Shown: positions 33,596 through 42,626 of the stretch, one piece after another | Layout of the letters: every line of letters begins with the position of its first letter | How positions within the stretch are numbered: the first letter of the stretch is position 1 | Source of the DNA: Methylococcus sp. Mc7 | GTDB taxonomy: Bacteria > Pseudomonadota > Gammaproteobacteria > Methylococcales > Methylococcaceae | DNA length: 64,000 nt | Direction of reading: 5' to 3' | Assembly: GCF_019285515.1 (NCBI RefSeq) | Contig: NZ_CP079095.1 | Location: forward strand, 2,636,501-2,700,500 | Program-made: the position numbers and the translations under genes | Notes under the pieces: model-generated | What the model saw: the letters and a program-made list of their open reading frames with translations, nothing else | Told to the model about the DNA's origin: nothing | Databases searched by the model: none

Positions 33596-34675
33596 ATGCA
33601 CGCTCAAGCGCACGGTTCGAATTCCCGCAGGACGCTGCTGTACGGCGCCGCCGCCGTATCGGCCCTGGTTCTGATGCTGGTCTGGATGGAAGGCGGCTTC
33701 GTCGGGAAAGCGGCGCCGGGGCTACGGGCCGAGGATCAGAAGAGTCAGGCGATCGGAGAAACTGTGACGCTGGTGCCGCAGACCATCGCAGACACGACTG
33801 TCTGGCCGGCCACCGTGTCTGCCCGGGTCGTCGCCCGCATCTCGCCCAAGGTCGCGGGGCGCATCGTCGAGATCACCCGCAAGGTCGGCGATCCCGTGCA
33901 GCGGGGGGAGGTGGTGGCGCGGCTGGAAGCGAGGGAGTTGGGCGCCAGGCTCGGCCAGGCTAGGGCGCAACTGGCCTCGGCCGAAGCCGAGGCGGTGCGG
34001 GCCCGCGCGGAGCTGATTCGCAGCGAAAGCCTCTATGCCAAGGAGGCGGCCACCCAACAGACTCTTGAAACCGCCCAGGCCGCCGCCCGTGCCGCGAACG
34101 CCCAGGTGAAGGCGGCGCAGAACGCGATCGCCGAGGCCGGTTCGGTGTTCGGGGAGACCGAACTGAAGTCTCCGGTCGACGGCACGGTGGTGTCGCGCGA
34201 GCTTGACCGCGGCGACACCGCCATGCCCGGCATGTCGGTGCTGACGGTGCAGGAAAGCGGCCGGCTGCGGATCGAAGGGGCGGTCGCCGAGCGCTGCGCC
34301 GGCGCCTTGCGGGCCGGAACGCCTCTGATGGCAAGAGGCGGCGCGCCGGACCAGGCCTACCCGGTCGAGGTGGATGAAGTCGCCCCCGCCGCCGATCCGG
34401 CCACGCGCACGGTCTGGTTCAAGGCCCGCCTCCCGGATACCGCGGCCTGGCAGCCGGGCGCCTACGCCAGCGTGGAGCTGCCTTGCGGTCAGCGCGAGGT
34501 GCTGCTGATTCCCGCGGCCGCCGTGACGCGCATTGGCCAGATCGAAAGCGTGCGCGTCGTCGAACAGGGCCGTTCCGTGCTGCGCCACATCCGCACCGGC
34601 AGGCCCCTCGACGGCCAGCTCGAAGTCCTGTCCGGGCTGGAGCCGGGCGAGACCATCCAGATTCCGAGCCGCTGA
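33596..34675 (+). CDS. RND efflux periplasmic adaptor
   Basis: 359 residues. An N-terminal membrane anchor or uncleaved signal (TLLYGAAAVSALVLMLVWME) is followed by the membrane-fusion layout: VARISPKVAGRIVEITRKVGDPVQRGEVVARL, a coiled-coil hairpin (AQLASAEAEAVRARAELIRSE), TELKSPVDGTVVSRELDRGDTAMPG and a beta-barrel region ending GLEPGETIQIPSR. It links the inner-membrane pump to the TolC channel. The Shine-Dalgarno AAGGA precedes the ATG at 33596. The pump gene starts 17 bp downstream. Confidence 0.92.
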   Translation: MHAQAHGSNSRRTLLYGAAAVSALVLMLVWMEGGFVGKAAPGLRAEDQKSQAIGETVTLVPQTIADTTVWPATVSARVVARISPKVAGRIVEITRKVGDPVQRGEVVARLEARELGARLGQARAQLASAEAEAVRARAELIRSESLYAKEAATQQTLETAQAAARAANAQVKAAQNAIAEAGSVFGETELKSPVDGTVVSRELDRGDTAMPGMSVLTVQESGRLRIEGAVAERCAGALRAGTPLMARGGAPDQAYPVEVDEVAPAADPATRTVWFKARLPDTAAWQPGAYASVELPCGQREVLLIPAAAVTRIGQIESVRVVEQGRSVLRHIRTGRPLDGQLEVLSGLEPGETIQIPSR

Positions 34676-34692
34676 CCGTCCCGGAGAACCGC

Positions 34693-37600
34693 ATGGCCAA
34701 ACCAAACGACGAGCGGGGCCTGACGGCGGCGATCGTCCGCGTCTTCATTACCTCCAAGCTGTCCCTGGTCTTCCTCATCGCCTCCTTCCTGCTCGGCGCG
34801 GCGGCCTTGCTGCTGACGCCGCGGGAAGAGGAGCCGCAGATCGTGGTGCCGGTGGCGGACGTGTTCGTCAGCGCGCCGGGCGCCTCGGCCGAGGAGGTCG
34901 AGAAACTGGTGGCGACGCCGCTGGAGAGCCGGCTGCGGGAGATCGACGGCGTGGAGTACGTCTATTCCGCCTCCCGCGCCGGCGAAGCCATGGTGACGGT
35001 GCGCTTCTACGTCGGCGAAGACCGCGAGGACAGCCTGCTCAAGGTGTGGAGCAAGCTGATGTCGAACAAGGACACGATCCCGTCCATCGTCGAGTCCTGG
35101 CTGGTCAAGCCGGTCGAGATCGACGACGTCCCCATACTCACTTTCACCCTGTCTTCGCCCAATCCCTTGTACGACGCGGCGACGCTGCGGCGCCTGGCCG
35201 ACGAGATGAAGGACAAGCTGTCTTCCCGGGAGGACACCGGCCGCATCTACGTGGTCGGCGGCCAGCGGCGGACGGTACGGATCCATCCGGACCCCGCGCG
35301 GCTGGCGGCGCACGGGCTGGACATCGGCGGCCTGATGCAGGCCTTGCGGGGTGCCAACGTCAAGCTGGAAGCCGGGAGCTTCGATCGCGCCAATCACAGC
35401 GTCGACCTGGAAGCCGGCCCGCATTACGCCTCCGCCGCCGAAGTCGCCGACACCGCCGTCGGTCGCCGCGACGGTCGGGTGGTGCGTCTGAGCGAGGTGG
35501 CCGAGGTGATCGACGGGCCGGCCGAGGTCGAAAGCTACACCCGCATCGGCTTCGGCGCGGCGGCGGCGGAAAGCAGGTCGGTCGGCCAGACCGCGGCTGG
35601 TTCGGCGCCGCTCACCACCAGCGCCAGGCCCGGCGAGGAGCGCCAGGCGGTGACCCTCGCGGTCGCCAAGCGCCGCGGCGCGAACGCGGTGAGCGTGAGC
35701 GAGCGGGTCATCGAGGAAGTCGAAGGACTTTACGGCACGCTCATCCCGGAAGACGTTACCGTGACGATCTCGCGCGATTACGGCGAGACCGCAAACCACA
35801 AGGTCAACGAGCTGGTGAAGCATCTCTTCATCGCCATCGTCACCATCATCGTGCTGCTGGCCTTCGCCCTGGGGCCTAAGGAGGCCTTCATCGTGGCGCT
35901 GGCGGTGCCGATGACGCTGGGCATCACCCTGCTGTTCGACCTCATCTTCGGCTACACCATCAACCGCGTCACGCTGTTCGCGCTGATCCTCTCGCTGGGT
36001 CTTCTGGTGGACGATCCGATCGTCGACGTCGAGAACATCTACCGCCACTTCAAGCTGCGGCGCGAACCGCCCCTCGAGGCCGCGATCACCGCCGTCGACG
36101 AAGTCCGGCCGCCGACCGTCTTCGCGACCTTCACCGTCATCGTCTCGTTCCTGCCGATGTTCTTCATCACCGGCATGATGGGGCCATATATGGGGCCGAT
36201 GGCGTTCAACGTGCCGATCGCCATGCTGATGTCGCTGCTGGTCGCCTTCACCGTCACCCCCTGGGCCAGCTATTACCTGCTGAAGAGCGAATACGGCACG
36301 GGCGAGGCCGCGTATTCCCTGCAGGACAGGCCGATCTACAAGTTCTACCGCCGCACCTTGGGTGCGCTGGTATTGCAGCCCGGACGCGCCAAGCTGTTCA
36401 TCTGGCTGATGGTCGGCGCCTTGGTGGCGTCGAGCCTGCTCGCCGTGACCCGGGTGGTGCCGCTGAAGCTCCTACCGTTCGACAACAAGAACGAATTGCA
36501 GTTGGTGATCGACATGCCTCGCGATGCCAGCCTCGAACGTACCGACGCCGTGGCGCGGGCGTTGGGCGATTATCTGGCGCGGGTCAACGAAGTCACCGAT
36601 TTCGAAACTTATGTGGGGCTGGCCTCGCCCATGGATTTCAACGGCATGGTGCGGCATTACTACCTGCGCCGCGGCGGCTACGTGGGCGAAATCCGCATCA
36701 GCCTGCTGCCGAAGGAGCGGCGCGAGCAGCAGTCGCACGAGATCGCGCTGCGGATACGCCCGGACGTCGAGCGCATCGCCGCGCGTTTCGGGGCCAAGGC
36801 CAAGATCGTGGAAACCCCGCCCGGACCGCCGGTGCTCTCCACCTTCGTCGCCGAAGTCTACGGTCCGCTGGATGCCGAACCCGCCGAGCTGGACCGGGTG
36901 ACCGAACGGGTCCGGGACGACATCGCCGGCATCGCCGGCATGGTCGACGTCGACGATCTGGTGGACGAGCCCAAGACCCTGATCCGCTACCGGGTGGACC
37001 GCGACAAGGCGGCGCTCAACGGACTCAGCGTGGCGGCGCTGGCCGATGCCTTGCAGGCCGCGACGGCCGGGCGACCCATCGGCAGCGTTCACGTGCGGGG
37101 AGAGCGGGAGCCGCTCGAAATCGTGCTCCGCCTGCCGCGCGCCGAGCGCTCGTCCATGGCCGAACTCATGACGCTCAAGGTGAGGGGGGCGGACGGCCAG
37201 CTCGTGCCGCTCGGCGAAGTGGGCACCCTGGTTGAGGACCAGGCCGACCGCACCATCTACCACAAGAATCTGCTCCGGCTCAATTACGTCACCGCCGAAA
37301 TGGCCGGCCGCACCCCGGTCGAAGCGGTGCTGGACTGGGGCGACATCGAAAAGGCCAGGCCGCTGCCCGCGGGCTACAAGGTCGACCTGGCCGGGGAAGG
37401 GGAATGGAAGATCACCGTCGACGTGTTTCGGGATTTAGGGCTGGCGTTCGGCGCCGCGCTGGTGATGATCTACGTGCTGCTGGTGGCCCAGACCGGTTCG
37501 CTCGGCATACCCTTGGTCATCATGGTGGCCATTCCGCTGACCATCATCGGCATCATGCCCGGATTCTGGCTGCTGAACCTGCTGTTCACCTCGCCGGTGG

Positions 37601-37947
37601 CCGGCTACGACAACCCCATCCTGTTCACCGCCACCGGCATGATCGGCATGATCGCCCTGGCCGGTATCGTCGTGCGCAATTCCATCATCCTCATCGACTT
37701 CATCGAGCGCTTGAGGGAACAGGGCAGGCCGCTGTTCGACGCGCTCGTGGAAGCCGGCGCCACTCGCCTGCGGCCCATCTTCCTCACCGCCGGCGCCGCC
37801 ATGTTCGGCTCCTTCGTCATCACCCTGGACCCGATCTTCTCCGGCCTGGCCTGGAGCTTCATCTTCGGCATCTTCGCCTCCACCCTGTTCACCCTGTGGG
37901 TCGTACCCGTCGTCTACTGGATGATCAACCGGGAGCCCGTCCGCTGA
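34693..37947 (+). CDS. RND efflux pump permease (AcrB/hydrophobe-amphiphile-like)
   Basis: 1084 residues from ATG 34693 with GGAGAA upstream; the frame is open further upstream only by overlap with the adaptor. Two blocks of membrane segments and two large periplasmic loops are seen, as in RND pumps. Motifs are FLIASFLLGAAALLLTPREEEPQIVVP, GYTINRVTLFALILSLGLLVDDPIVDVENIYRH in TM4 and GMIGMIALAGIVVRNSIILIDFIE in the C-terminal block. TM4 has DD in the proton-relay region. It resembles the group of pumps with a short, Ala-rich periplasmic insertion (ESRSVGQTAAGSAP near 290), which is unusual. Substrate unknown; the sqr neighbour hints at sulfur compounds, a weak inference. Confidence 0.9.
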   Translation: MAKPNDERGLTAAIVRVFITSKLSLVFLIASFLLGAAALLLTPREEEPQIVVPVADVFVSAPGASAEEVEKLVATPLESRLREIDGVEYVYSASRAGEAMVTVRFYVGEDREDSLLKVWSKLMSNKDTIPSIVESWLVKPVEIDDVPILTFTLSSPNPLYDAATLRRLADEMKDKLSSREDTGRIYVVGGQRRTVRIHPDPARLAAHGLDIGGLMQALRGANVKLEAGSFDRANHSVDLEAGPHYASAAEVADTAVGRRDGRVVRLSEVAEVIDGPAEVESYTRIGFGAAAAESRSVGQTAAGSAPLTTSARPGEERQAVTLAVAKRRGANAVSVSERVIEEVEGLYGTLIPEDVTVTISRDYGETANHKVNELVKHLFIAIVTIIVLLAFALGPKEAFIVALAVPMTLGITLLFDLIFGYTINRVTLFALILSLGLLVDDPIVDVENIYRHFKLRREPPLEAAITAVDEVRPPTVFATFTVIVSFLPMFFITGMMGPYMGPMAFNVPIAMLMSLLVAFTVTPWASYYLLKSEYGTGEAAYSLQDRPIYKFYRRTLGALVLQPGRAKLFIWLMVGALVASSLLAVTRVVPLKLLPFDNKNELQLVIDMPRDASLERTDAVARALGDYLARVNEVTDFETYVGLASPMDFNGMVRHYYLRRGGYVGEIRISLLPKERREQQSHEIALRIRPDVERIAARFGAKAKIVETPPGPPVLSTFVAEVYGPLDAEPAELDRVTERVRDDIAGIAGMVDVDDLVDEPKTLIRYRVDRDKAALNGLSVAALADALQAATAGRPIGSVHVRGEREPLEIVLRLPRAERSSMAELMTLKVRGADGQLVPLGEVGTLVEDQADRTIYHKNLLRLNYVTAEMAGRTPVEAVLDWGDIEKARPLPAGYKVDLAGEGEWKITVDVFRDLGLAFGAALVMIYVLLVAQTGSLGIPLVIMVAIPLTIIGIMPGFWLLNLLFTSPVAGYDNPILFTATGMIGMIALAGIVVRNSIILIDFIERLREQGRPLFDALVEAGATRLRPIFLTAGAAMFGSFVITLDPIFSGLAWSFIFGIFASTLFTLWVVPVVYWMINREPVR

Positions 37948-37978
37948 TTTTTCCCTTTCCCGACCGATTAGAATAAGC

Positions 37979-38003
37979 GTCCGGCCTGCGGGGAGGGCCG
38001 GAC
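37979..38003. other. Hairpin upstream of the cold-shock/DUF1294 gene
   Basis: GTCCGGCC and GGCCGGAC form a perfect 8-bp stem around a 9-base loop between the RND pump stop and the next start. It may end the RND transcript (no T-run) or act as a leader structure of the following cold-shock-domain gene. Confidence 0.4.
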
Positions 38004-38031
38004 AACGAAAACAATCGGGCAGGGTGCGCAC

Positions 38032-38682
38032 ATGGGAAAGCTATCGCCATTCCAGGTCGGTGAACTGGTGGTCTGGCAGGACGAGAAGGGTTTCGGGTTC
38101 ATCCGCCCGTTCGCGGGTGACCATGACCTCTTCATCCATATCAGCGCTTTCAAGAAGGGCATGAGCCGGCGGCCTCAGATCGGCGATATCGTGCACTACC
38201 GCATCGAGACCGAAGCCGACGGCCGGGAGCGGCTGCGGCATGCGGCGATCGAGGGGATCAAGTACGCCGCGCCGCGGTTCGGGCCCACCCAGGTCAAGCC
38301 CCTGGAGCGCTCGCCCTACGTCAACGGCGTCATCGGCCTGCCTTTCCTGCTGTCGACCTGGCTGCTGTGGAGCGTCGGCAACCCCATTCCTCTCCTGATG
38401 TACGTGTTCATCAGCGCCATCACGCTTTTCCTCTATGGCCTGGACAAACGCTCCTCGATCACCGGGCACTGGCGCATTCCGGAAACCTACCTGCATCTCT
38501 TCGCCCTCTTCGGCGGCTGGCCGGGCGCCCTGATCGCCCAGCGCGAATACCGGCACAAGCTCAGGAAATCGAAATTCCAGACCATTTTCAGGGCAATCAT
38601 TGCCTTGCATGCTCTGATTTGGATCATAGTGATAGGTTTCGAATTTTCCACGCCCCGGGCCATGGAAATGATCTTGATGTAA
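38032..38682 (+). CDS. Cold-shock domain plus DUF1294 membrane protein
   Basis: 216 residues. Residues 5-70 are a cold-shock domain (GELVVWQDEKGFGFIRPF, then DLFIHISAFKKG), with the RNP1-like aromatic cluster for nucleic-acid binding. A linker leads to a DUF1294 membrane part (SITGHWRIPETYLHLFALFGGWPGALIAQ, then YRHKLRKSKFQTIF). This CSD-DUF1294 architecture is known in proteobacteria, but its function is not. Three to four membrane helices at about 105-215 suggest that the nucleic-acid-binding domain is tethered to the inner membrane. Confidence 0.9.
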   Translation: MGKLSPFQVGELVVWQDEKGFGFIRPFAGDHDLFIHISAFKKGMSRRPQIGDIVHYRIETEADGRERLRHAAIEGIKYAAPRFGPTQVKPLERSPYVNGVIGLPFLLSTWLLWSVGNPIPLLMYVFISAITLFLYGLDKRSSITGHWRIPETYLHLFALFGGWPGALIAQREYRHKLRKSKFQTIFRAIIALHALIWIIVIGFEFSTPRAMEMILM

Positions 38683-38723
38683 ATGAGCATGAGGCAAGGC
38701 TCGTCATGAACCGAGTTCTCCGC

Positions 38724-38747
38724 GGTCATGCGGTTAGCCGCATGACC
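38724..38747. other. Perfect 10-bp hairpin with TTAG loop
   Basis: GGTCATGCGG-TTAG-CCGCATGACC, extended by one further C-G pair. It follows the cold-shock gene by about 40 bp and could be a transcript end; no T-run follows. Confidence 0.4.
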
Positions 38748-38782
38748 GGCGGCAGGCGCCGCAGAGGCAGAATGGTCACCCC

Positions 38783-39199
38783 ATGATCAGTACGGTACGT
38801 CATTATGACGGTACCGGCAGTTGCGTCGGCTTGCAGCTCAATGGAGTGGCAGCGGGCATGTCGGACTGTCTGTCGCTGCTGGTATCCGCCCGAGGCCGGC
38901 TGACATTCTCGACCGGGTTCAACACCAATCTGCCGGTCATCCTGCGGGGTAAGACAGTGGTCCCGGTTTCAGACAAGCCTTCAGGGCCCGTTATCTTTCT
39001 GATATACAGCAGGCTGGCAGGCAAACTGAAAAGAATGCCGGGAGGCGTTGTGATCAGGGAACCGAGTCCCAGCGGGACGAACTGCCCCGCTGGCGTCAAT
39101 TTGGGGGCAGCCCTCGGGAGCGATCCTTCTCCCGGCTATGGGGATGCTTCTGCCAAGGAACGGCATGCCGTGGATACATCATCCCGGAGCGGCAGCTGA
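38783..39199 (+). CDS. Doubtful ORF before gamma-glutamyltransferase
   Basis: 138 codons from ATG 38783 (starts MISTVRHYDGTGSCVGLQ). Its TGA overlaps the ATG of the next gene (TGATG at 39197-39201), which could mean coupling. There is no recognised domain, signal peptide or good ribosome site, and composition is Ser/Gly/Pro-rich, like a chance frame. An antisense frame is equally open. If it is not real, 38683-39198 is a gene-free region holding only the hairpin. Confidence 0.2.
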   Translation: MISTVRHYDGTGSCVGLQLNGVAAGMSDCLSLLVSARGRLTFSTGFNTNLPVILRGKTVVPVSDKPSGPVIFLIYSRLAGKLKRMPGGVVIREPSPSGTNCPAGVNLGAALGSDPSPGYGDASAKERHAVDTSSRSGS

Positions 39200-40959
39200 T
39201 GGCGGACTTCGGGGAGAAGGCGCCGTCCGCAAGGCGCTTTGAAGCAATCCGCTACGGGTTTGGGCGGAGCCGGCCCGGCTGGCGGCGTGCTGCTGTGGCC
39301 TTCTCGAGATGCCTGCTGCTCGCGGCCGTCGTTTGCGCCGCTCAGGCTTCCGGCGGACCCGGTCATGCCGCCATCGCCAGTGCCCATCCCCTGGCCACGC
39401 AGGCCGGGTTCGAAATCCTGGATCAGGGCGGCAATGCGTTCGACGCGGCGGTCGCGATTTCCGCGGCCCTGGCGGTGGTGGAGCCGCAAAGCTCGGGGAT
39501 AGGCGGGGGCGGATTCTGGCTGCTGCGCCGCGCGGCCGACGGCAAGACCGTCATGCTGGACGGACGGGAAACCGCGCCGGGCGCGGCCCGGCCCGACATG
39601 TACCTCGATGCCCGCGGCGAACCCCGCCCACGCGCCTCGCTGGACGGCGCGCTGTCAGCCGGGATTCCGGGGCTGCCAGCGGCGCTGGTGCGGCTGTCCA
39701 AGGACTACGGGCGCCTGCCTCTGGCCAAATCCCTCGCGCCCGCCATCCGCCATGCCGAAAACGGCTTCGCCGTGGGCCAGCGGTACGCGAAGGCGGCGAA
39801 GGACCGCGAGTCCGCCTTGCGGCAATCGCCCGCCGCGAGCGCGATTTTCCTCGATCGTGGCACCACGCCCCAGGCCGGCTTCCGGCTGGTGCAAAAGGAT
39901 CTGGCCGAAACCCTGCGGCGCATCGCGAAACAGGACCATGCCGGATTCTACGGCGGAACGACGGCGCGGCTCCTGGTGCAAGGGGTGAAGGACGGCGGCG
40001 GCATCTGGCAGGCCGGCGACCTGGCGGGCTATCGCGTGGTGGAGAGGGCGCCGGTGCGGGGGAGTTATCGCGGCATCCGGATCACCAGCGCGGCCCCGCC
40101 GTCCAGCGGCGGCACGGTCCTGCTGGAAGCCTTGAACGTATTGTCCGCCTACGATCTCGACAGCACGGATGCGTTGACGCGCAAGCACCTGGTGATCGAA
40201 GCGGAACGCCGCGCTTACCGCGACCGCGACCTTTACCTGGGCGATCCGGCTTTCGTGAGGATGCCGCTGGCCCGATTGCTGAGCCCGGACTATGCGGCGG
40301 GGCTGCGCGCCGCCATCCGGCCCGACCGAGCCTTGCCCAGCGCGGCCTTGGGTACGGTGCCGGAGCCGTCCCGACAGGGCGACAACACCAGCCATTTCTC
40401 CGTCATCGATCGGCACGGCAATCTGGTCGCCGCCACTTTGAGCATCAACAACAGCTTCGGTTCCGGCTTCGTCCCGCCGGGCACGGGCGTCCTCCTCAAC
40501 GATGAAATGGACGATTTCGCGACGGCGCCCGACAGGCCCAACGCCTACGGGCTGGTCGGCGGCGGCGCGAACGCGATCGCGCCGGGCAAGCGCATGCTGT
40601 CGAGCATGTCGCCCACTTTCCTGGAGACGAAGGACCGCACCGCCGTGCTGGGGACGCCCGGCGGCAGCCGGATCATCTCCATGGTGCTGTTGGCCGTGCT
40701 GGACTTCGCCCAGGGGCGGGGGCCGGAATCCTGGGTTTCGGTCGGGCGTTTCCATCATCAATACCTGCCCGACGTCGTGGAATACGAGCCCGGCGGGCTG
40801 TCGGACGAGGACATCCGGGGGCTGGAGAGTCGGGGACACACCCTGAAACCGACCGGCTACCGCTACGGCGACATGCACGCGGCGCAATGGGACCGGGTGC
40901 GGAACAGGCTGAATGCCGCCAGCGATCCGCGCGGAGAGGGCGCGGCGGAGGTCAAGTGA
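39199..40959 (+). CDS. ggt: Gamma-glutamyltransferase
   Basis: 586 residues from ATG 39199; a GTG at 39295 close to the signal core (LLLAAVVCAAQASGG) is an alternative. N-terminal motifs GHAAIASAHPLATQAGFEIL and SSGIGGGGFWLLR are typical. The autocleavage site with the catalytic Thr is in GDNTSHFSVIDRHGNLVAAT, and the C-terminal signature is LNDEMDDF. The exported proenzyme splits itself into large and small subunits and removes the glutamyl group from glutathione and other gamma-glutamyl compounds. A proton-coupled peptide transporter lies next to it on the opposite strand; together they could salvage Cys-Gly, an inference. Confidence 0.95.
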   Translation: MADFGEKAPSARRFEAIRYGFGRSRPGWRRAAVAFSRCLLLAAVVCAAQASGGPGHAAIASAHPLATQAGFEILDQGGNAFDAAVAISAALAVVEPQSSGIGGGGFWLLRRAADGKTVMLDGRETAPGAARPDMYLDARGEPRPRASLDGALSAGIPGLPAALVRLSKDYGRLPLAKSLAPAIRHAENGFAVGQRYAKAAKDRESALRQSPAASAIFLDRGTTPQAGFRLVQKDLAETLRRIAKQDHAGFYGGTTARLLVQGVKDGGGIWQAGDLAGYRVVERAPVRGSYRGIRITSAAPPSSGGTVLLEALNVLSAYDLDSTDALTRKHLVIEAERRAYRDRDLYLGDPAFVRMPLARLLSPDYAAGLRAAIRPDRALPSAALGTVPEPSRQGDNTSHFSVIDRHGNLVAATLSINNSFGSGFVPPGTGVLLNDEMDDFATAPDRPNAYGLVGGGANAIAPGKRMLSSMSPTFLETKDRTAVLGTPGGSRIISMVLLAVLDFAQGRGPESWVSVGRFHHQYLPDVVEYEPGGLSDEDIRGLESRGHTLKPTGYRYGDMHAAQWDRVRNRLNAASDPRGEGAAEVK

Positions 40960-40982
40960 CGGCAGCCTCGGGCGGTGCGACG

Positions 40983-41018
40983 TTCCCTCTCGCCTCCGGG
41001 AGAGGGACAGGGTGAGGG
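40983..41018. repeat. REP-like palindrome
   Basis: CCCTCTCGCCTCCGGGAGAGGG followed by ACAGGGTGAGGG: the same type of hairpin repeat as in 11789-11823. It lies between the convergent ggt and transporter genes, where it may act as a transcription stop. Written here by its arms CCCTCTCG and GGGAGAGGG. Confidence 0.55.
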
Positions 41019-41054
41019 TATCGAAAAGATTTCTTCTTCCACCGTGCCGGAAAA

Positions 41055-42386
41055 TCAATTTTCCGCCTGGAGATAAACTTCCTCCTTGTATCCCCGGCTG
41101 TAGGCGAAAAAGCCCAGCGCCGTGGCCAGCATGAGCACGGTAAAGAACCAGAAATAGCCGGCGCCATCCAGCCACGGTGCCTGCGAGCGCTCGATCCAGA
41201 AATTCACCAGGGCGGTGAACAGGTTCCCCAGCGCGACGGCGCCGAGGTACAGCGACATCACGAAGGACTTCATGGTCAGCGGCGCCTGGGTGTAGGCGAA
41301 CTCCAGCGAGGTGATGGAAACCATCACCTCCGCCGAGGTCAGCAGCAGATAGGCCAGCAGTTGCCAGCCGATGGAGGGCTTCAATCCCGCGTCGATTTTC
41401 ATCTGTATCCAGGCGGCGAGGGCGAAGGCCACCACAGTGAACATCAGCCCCAGCGCGATCTTGTTCAGCGCCGTCATGGGTACGAAGCGCGCCAGTGCCG
41501 GGTACAGCAGGCGGTAGAACAGGGGGGTGAGCAGCACGATCAGCAAGGGATTGGCCGCCTGGATCTGCGAGGGCAGGATTTCGTGGCCGAACAGCACGCG
41601 GTCCATGCGCTGCGATTGCAGCACCCAGGACGAGCCGGTCTGGTCGAACAGCGCCCAGAACATGGTGATGAAGAGAAACACGCCGGCCAGCCGGCCCAGT
41701 CCGCGCAAGCCATCGCCGCTCAACGCCTCTCTGACGAAGCGCATGCCCCCTGGCGGAATGTGCACGAAGCGGTGGCGCCCCGACCAGAAAACGATCGTCG
41801 CCGTCAGCATCAGGAGTCCGGGTACGGCGAAGGCGACGGCGGCGCCGTGTTGTTCCAACAGCCAGGGAATCAACAGCATGGATACGAACGCGCCCAGGTT
41901 GATGGAAAGGTAGAACCAGCCGTAGACCTTGTTCAGCAGATGCCGGTTGGATTGCCCGAACTGATCGCCCACGTGCGCCGAAACGCAGGGCTTGATGCCG
42001 CCGGCCCCGAGGGCGATCAGCGACTGGCCCAGCAGGAGGCCCATCCGGGTGTCGTCCAGGGCCAGGGCGAAGTGTCCGAGGCAATAGACCAGCGAGAGGG
42101 CGATGATGGTGCGGTACTTGCCCAGCACGCCGTCGGCCAGCAGGGCGCCGAGGAACGGCGTGAAATAGGTGAGCGACACGAACAGATGGAAATAGCCCTT
42201 GGCCTCGCTTTCCGGCATGGGCGCCGGATTGCCCGCCGCGTCCACCAGATAGCGGGTCATGAACACCACCAGGATCGCCCGCATCCCGTAGTAGCTGAAG
42301 CGCTCCGCCAGCTCGTTGCCCACGATGAAGGGAATGCCGGGAGGGAGCTCGGTGGAGGCAAGCGGCGCGGTGCGATAACGGCTCAT
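41055..42386 (-). CDS. Proton-dependent oligopeptide transporter (POT/PTR2 family)
   Basis: 443 residues with about twelve membrane helices. The PTR2 signature is near the N-terminus: GNELAERFSYYGMRAILVVFMTRY has the ExxERFxYYG motif whose Glu and Arg take part in proton coupling. Further family elements are FLGALLADGVLGKYRTI, ALGAGGIKPCVSAHVGDQFG and LEFAYTQAPLTMKSFVMSLYL. It imports di- and tripeptides with protons across the inner membrane. Convergent with ggt. The start is at 42386. Confidence 0.94.
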   Translation of the reverse strand: MSRYRTAPLASTELPPGIPFIVGNELAERFSYYGMRAILVVFMTRYLVDAAGNPAPMPESEAKGYFHLFVSLTYFTPFLGALLADGVLGKYRTIIALSLVYCLGHFALALDDTRMGLLLGQSLIALGAGGIKPCVSAHVGDQFGQSNRHLLNKVYGWFYLSINLGAFVSMLLIPWLLEQHGAAVAFAVPGLLMLTATIVFWSGRHRFVHIPPGGMRFVREALSGDGLRGLGRLAGVFLFITMFWALFDQTGSSWVLQSQRMDRVLFGHEILPSQIQAANPLLIVLLTPLFYRLLYPALARFVPMTALNKIALGLMFTVVAFALAAWIQMKIDAGLKPSIGWQLLAYLLLTSAEVMVSITSLEFAYTQAPLTMKSFVMSLYLGAVALGNLFTALVNFWIERSQAPWLDGAGYFWFFTVLMLATALGFFAYSRGYKEEVYLQAEN

Positions 42387-42626
42387 CGGGAGGTTGGGGT
42401 GGGCGGTAGGAAAGGACGGCGCATGGTAAACGGAATATGTGGGCCGAATCTAATGCGAAGCGGGGGAGCCTGCAAAAAAGTCCAAAGGGTCGCCAAAGCG
42501 CTCCGCATCGCCAAGGTCCGCCTGTAAAATCCGTCGCCAATGCTGATCGACCGAAGTGGCGGACTCATGTGGATTCGAGAGCGAGAGAAGAGGGGCGGAT
42601 TGGCCTCCGTACTGCAAGGGGAGCTC

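Noticed and set aside
39655-42540. 961-codon minus-strand frame across ggt and the peptide transporter
   Set aside because: It overlaps two well-defined genes in other frames and has shadow composition.
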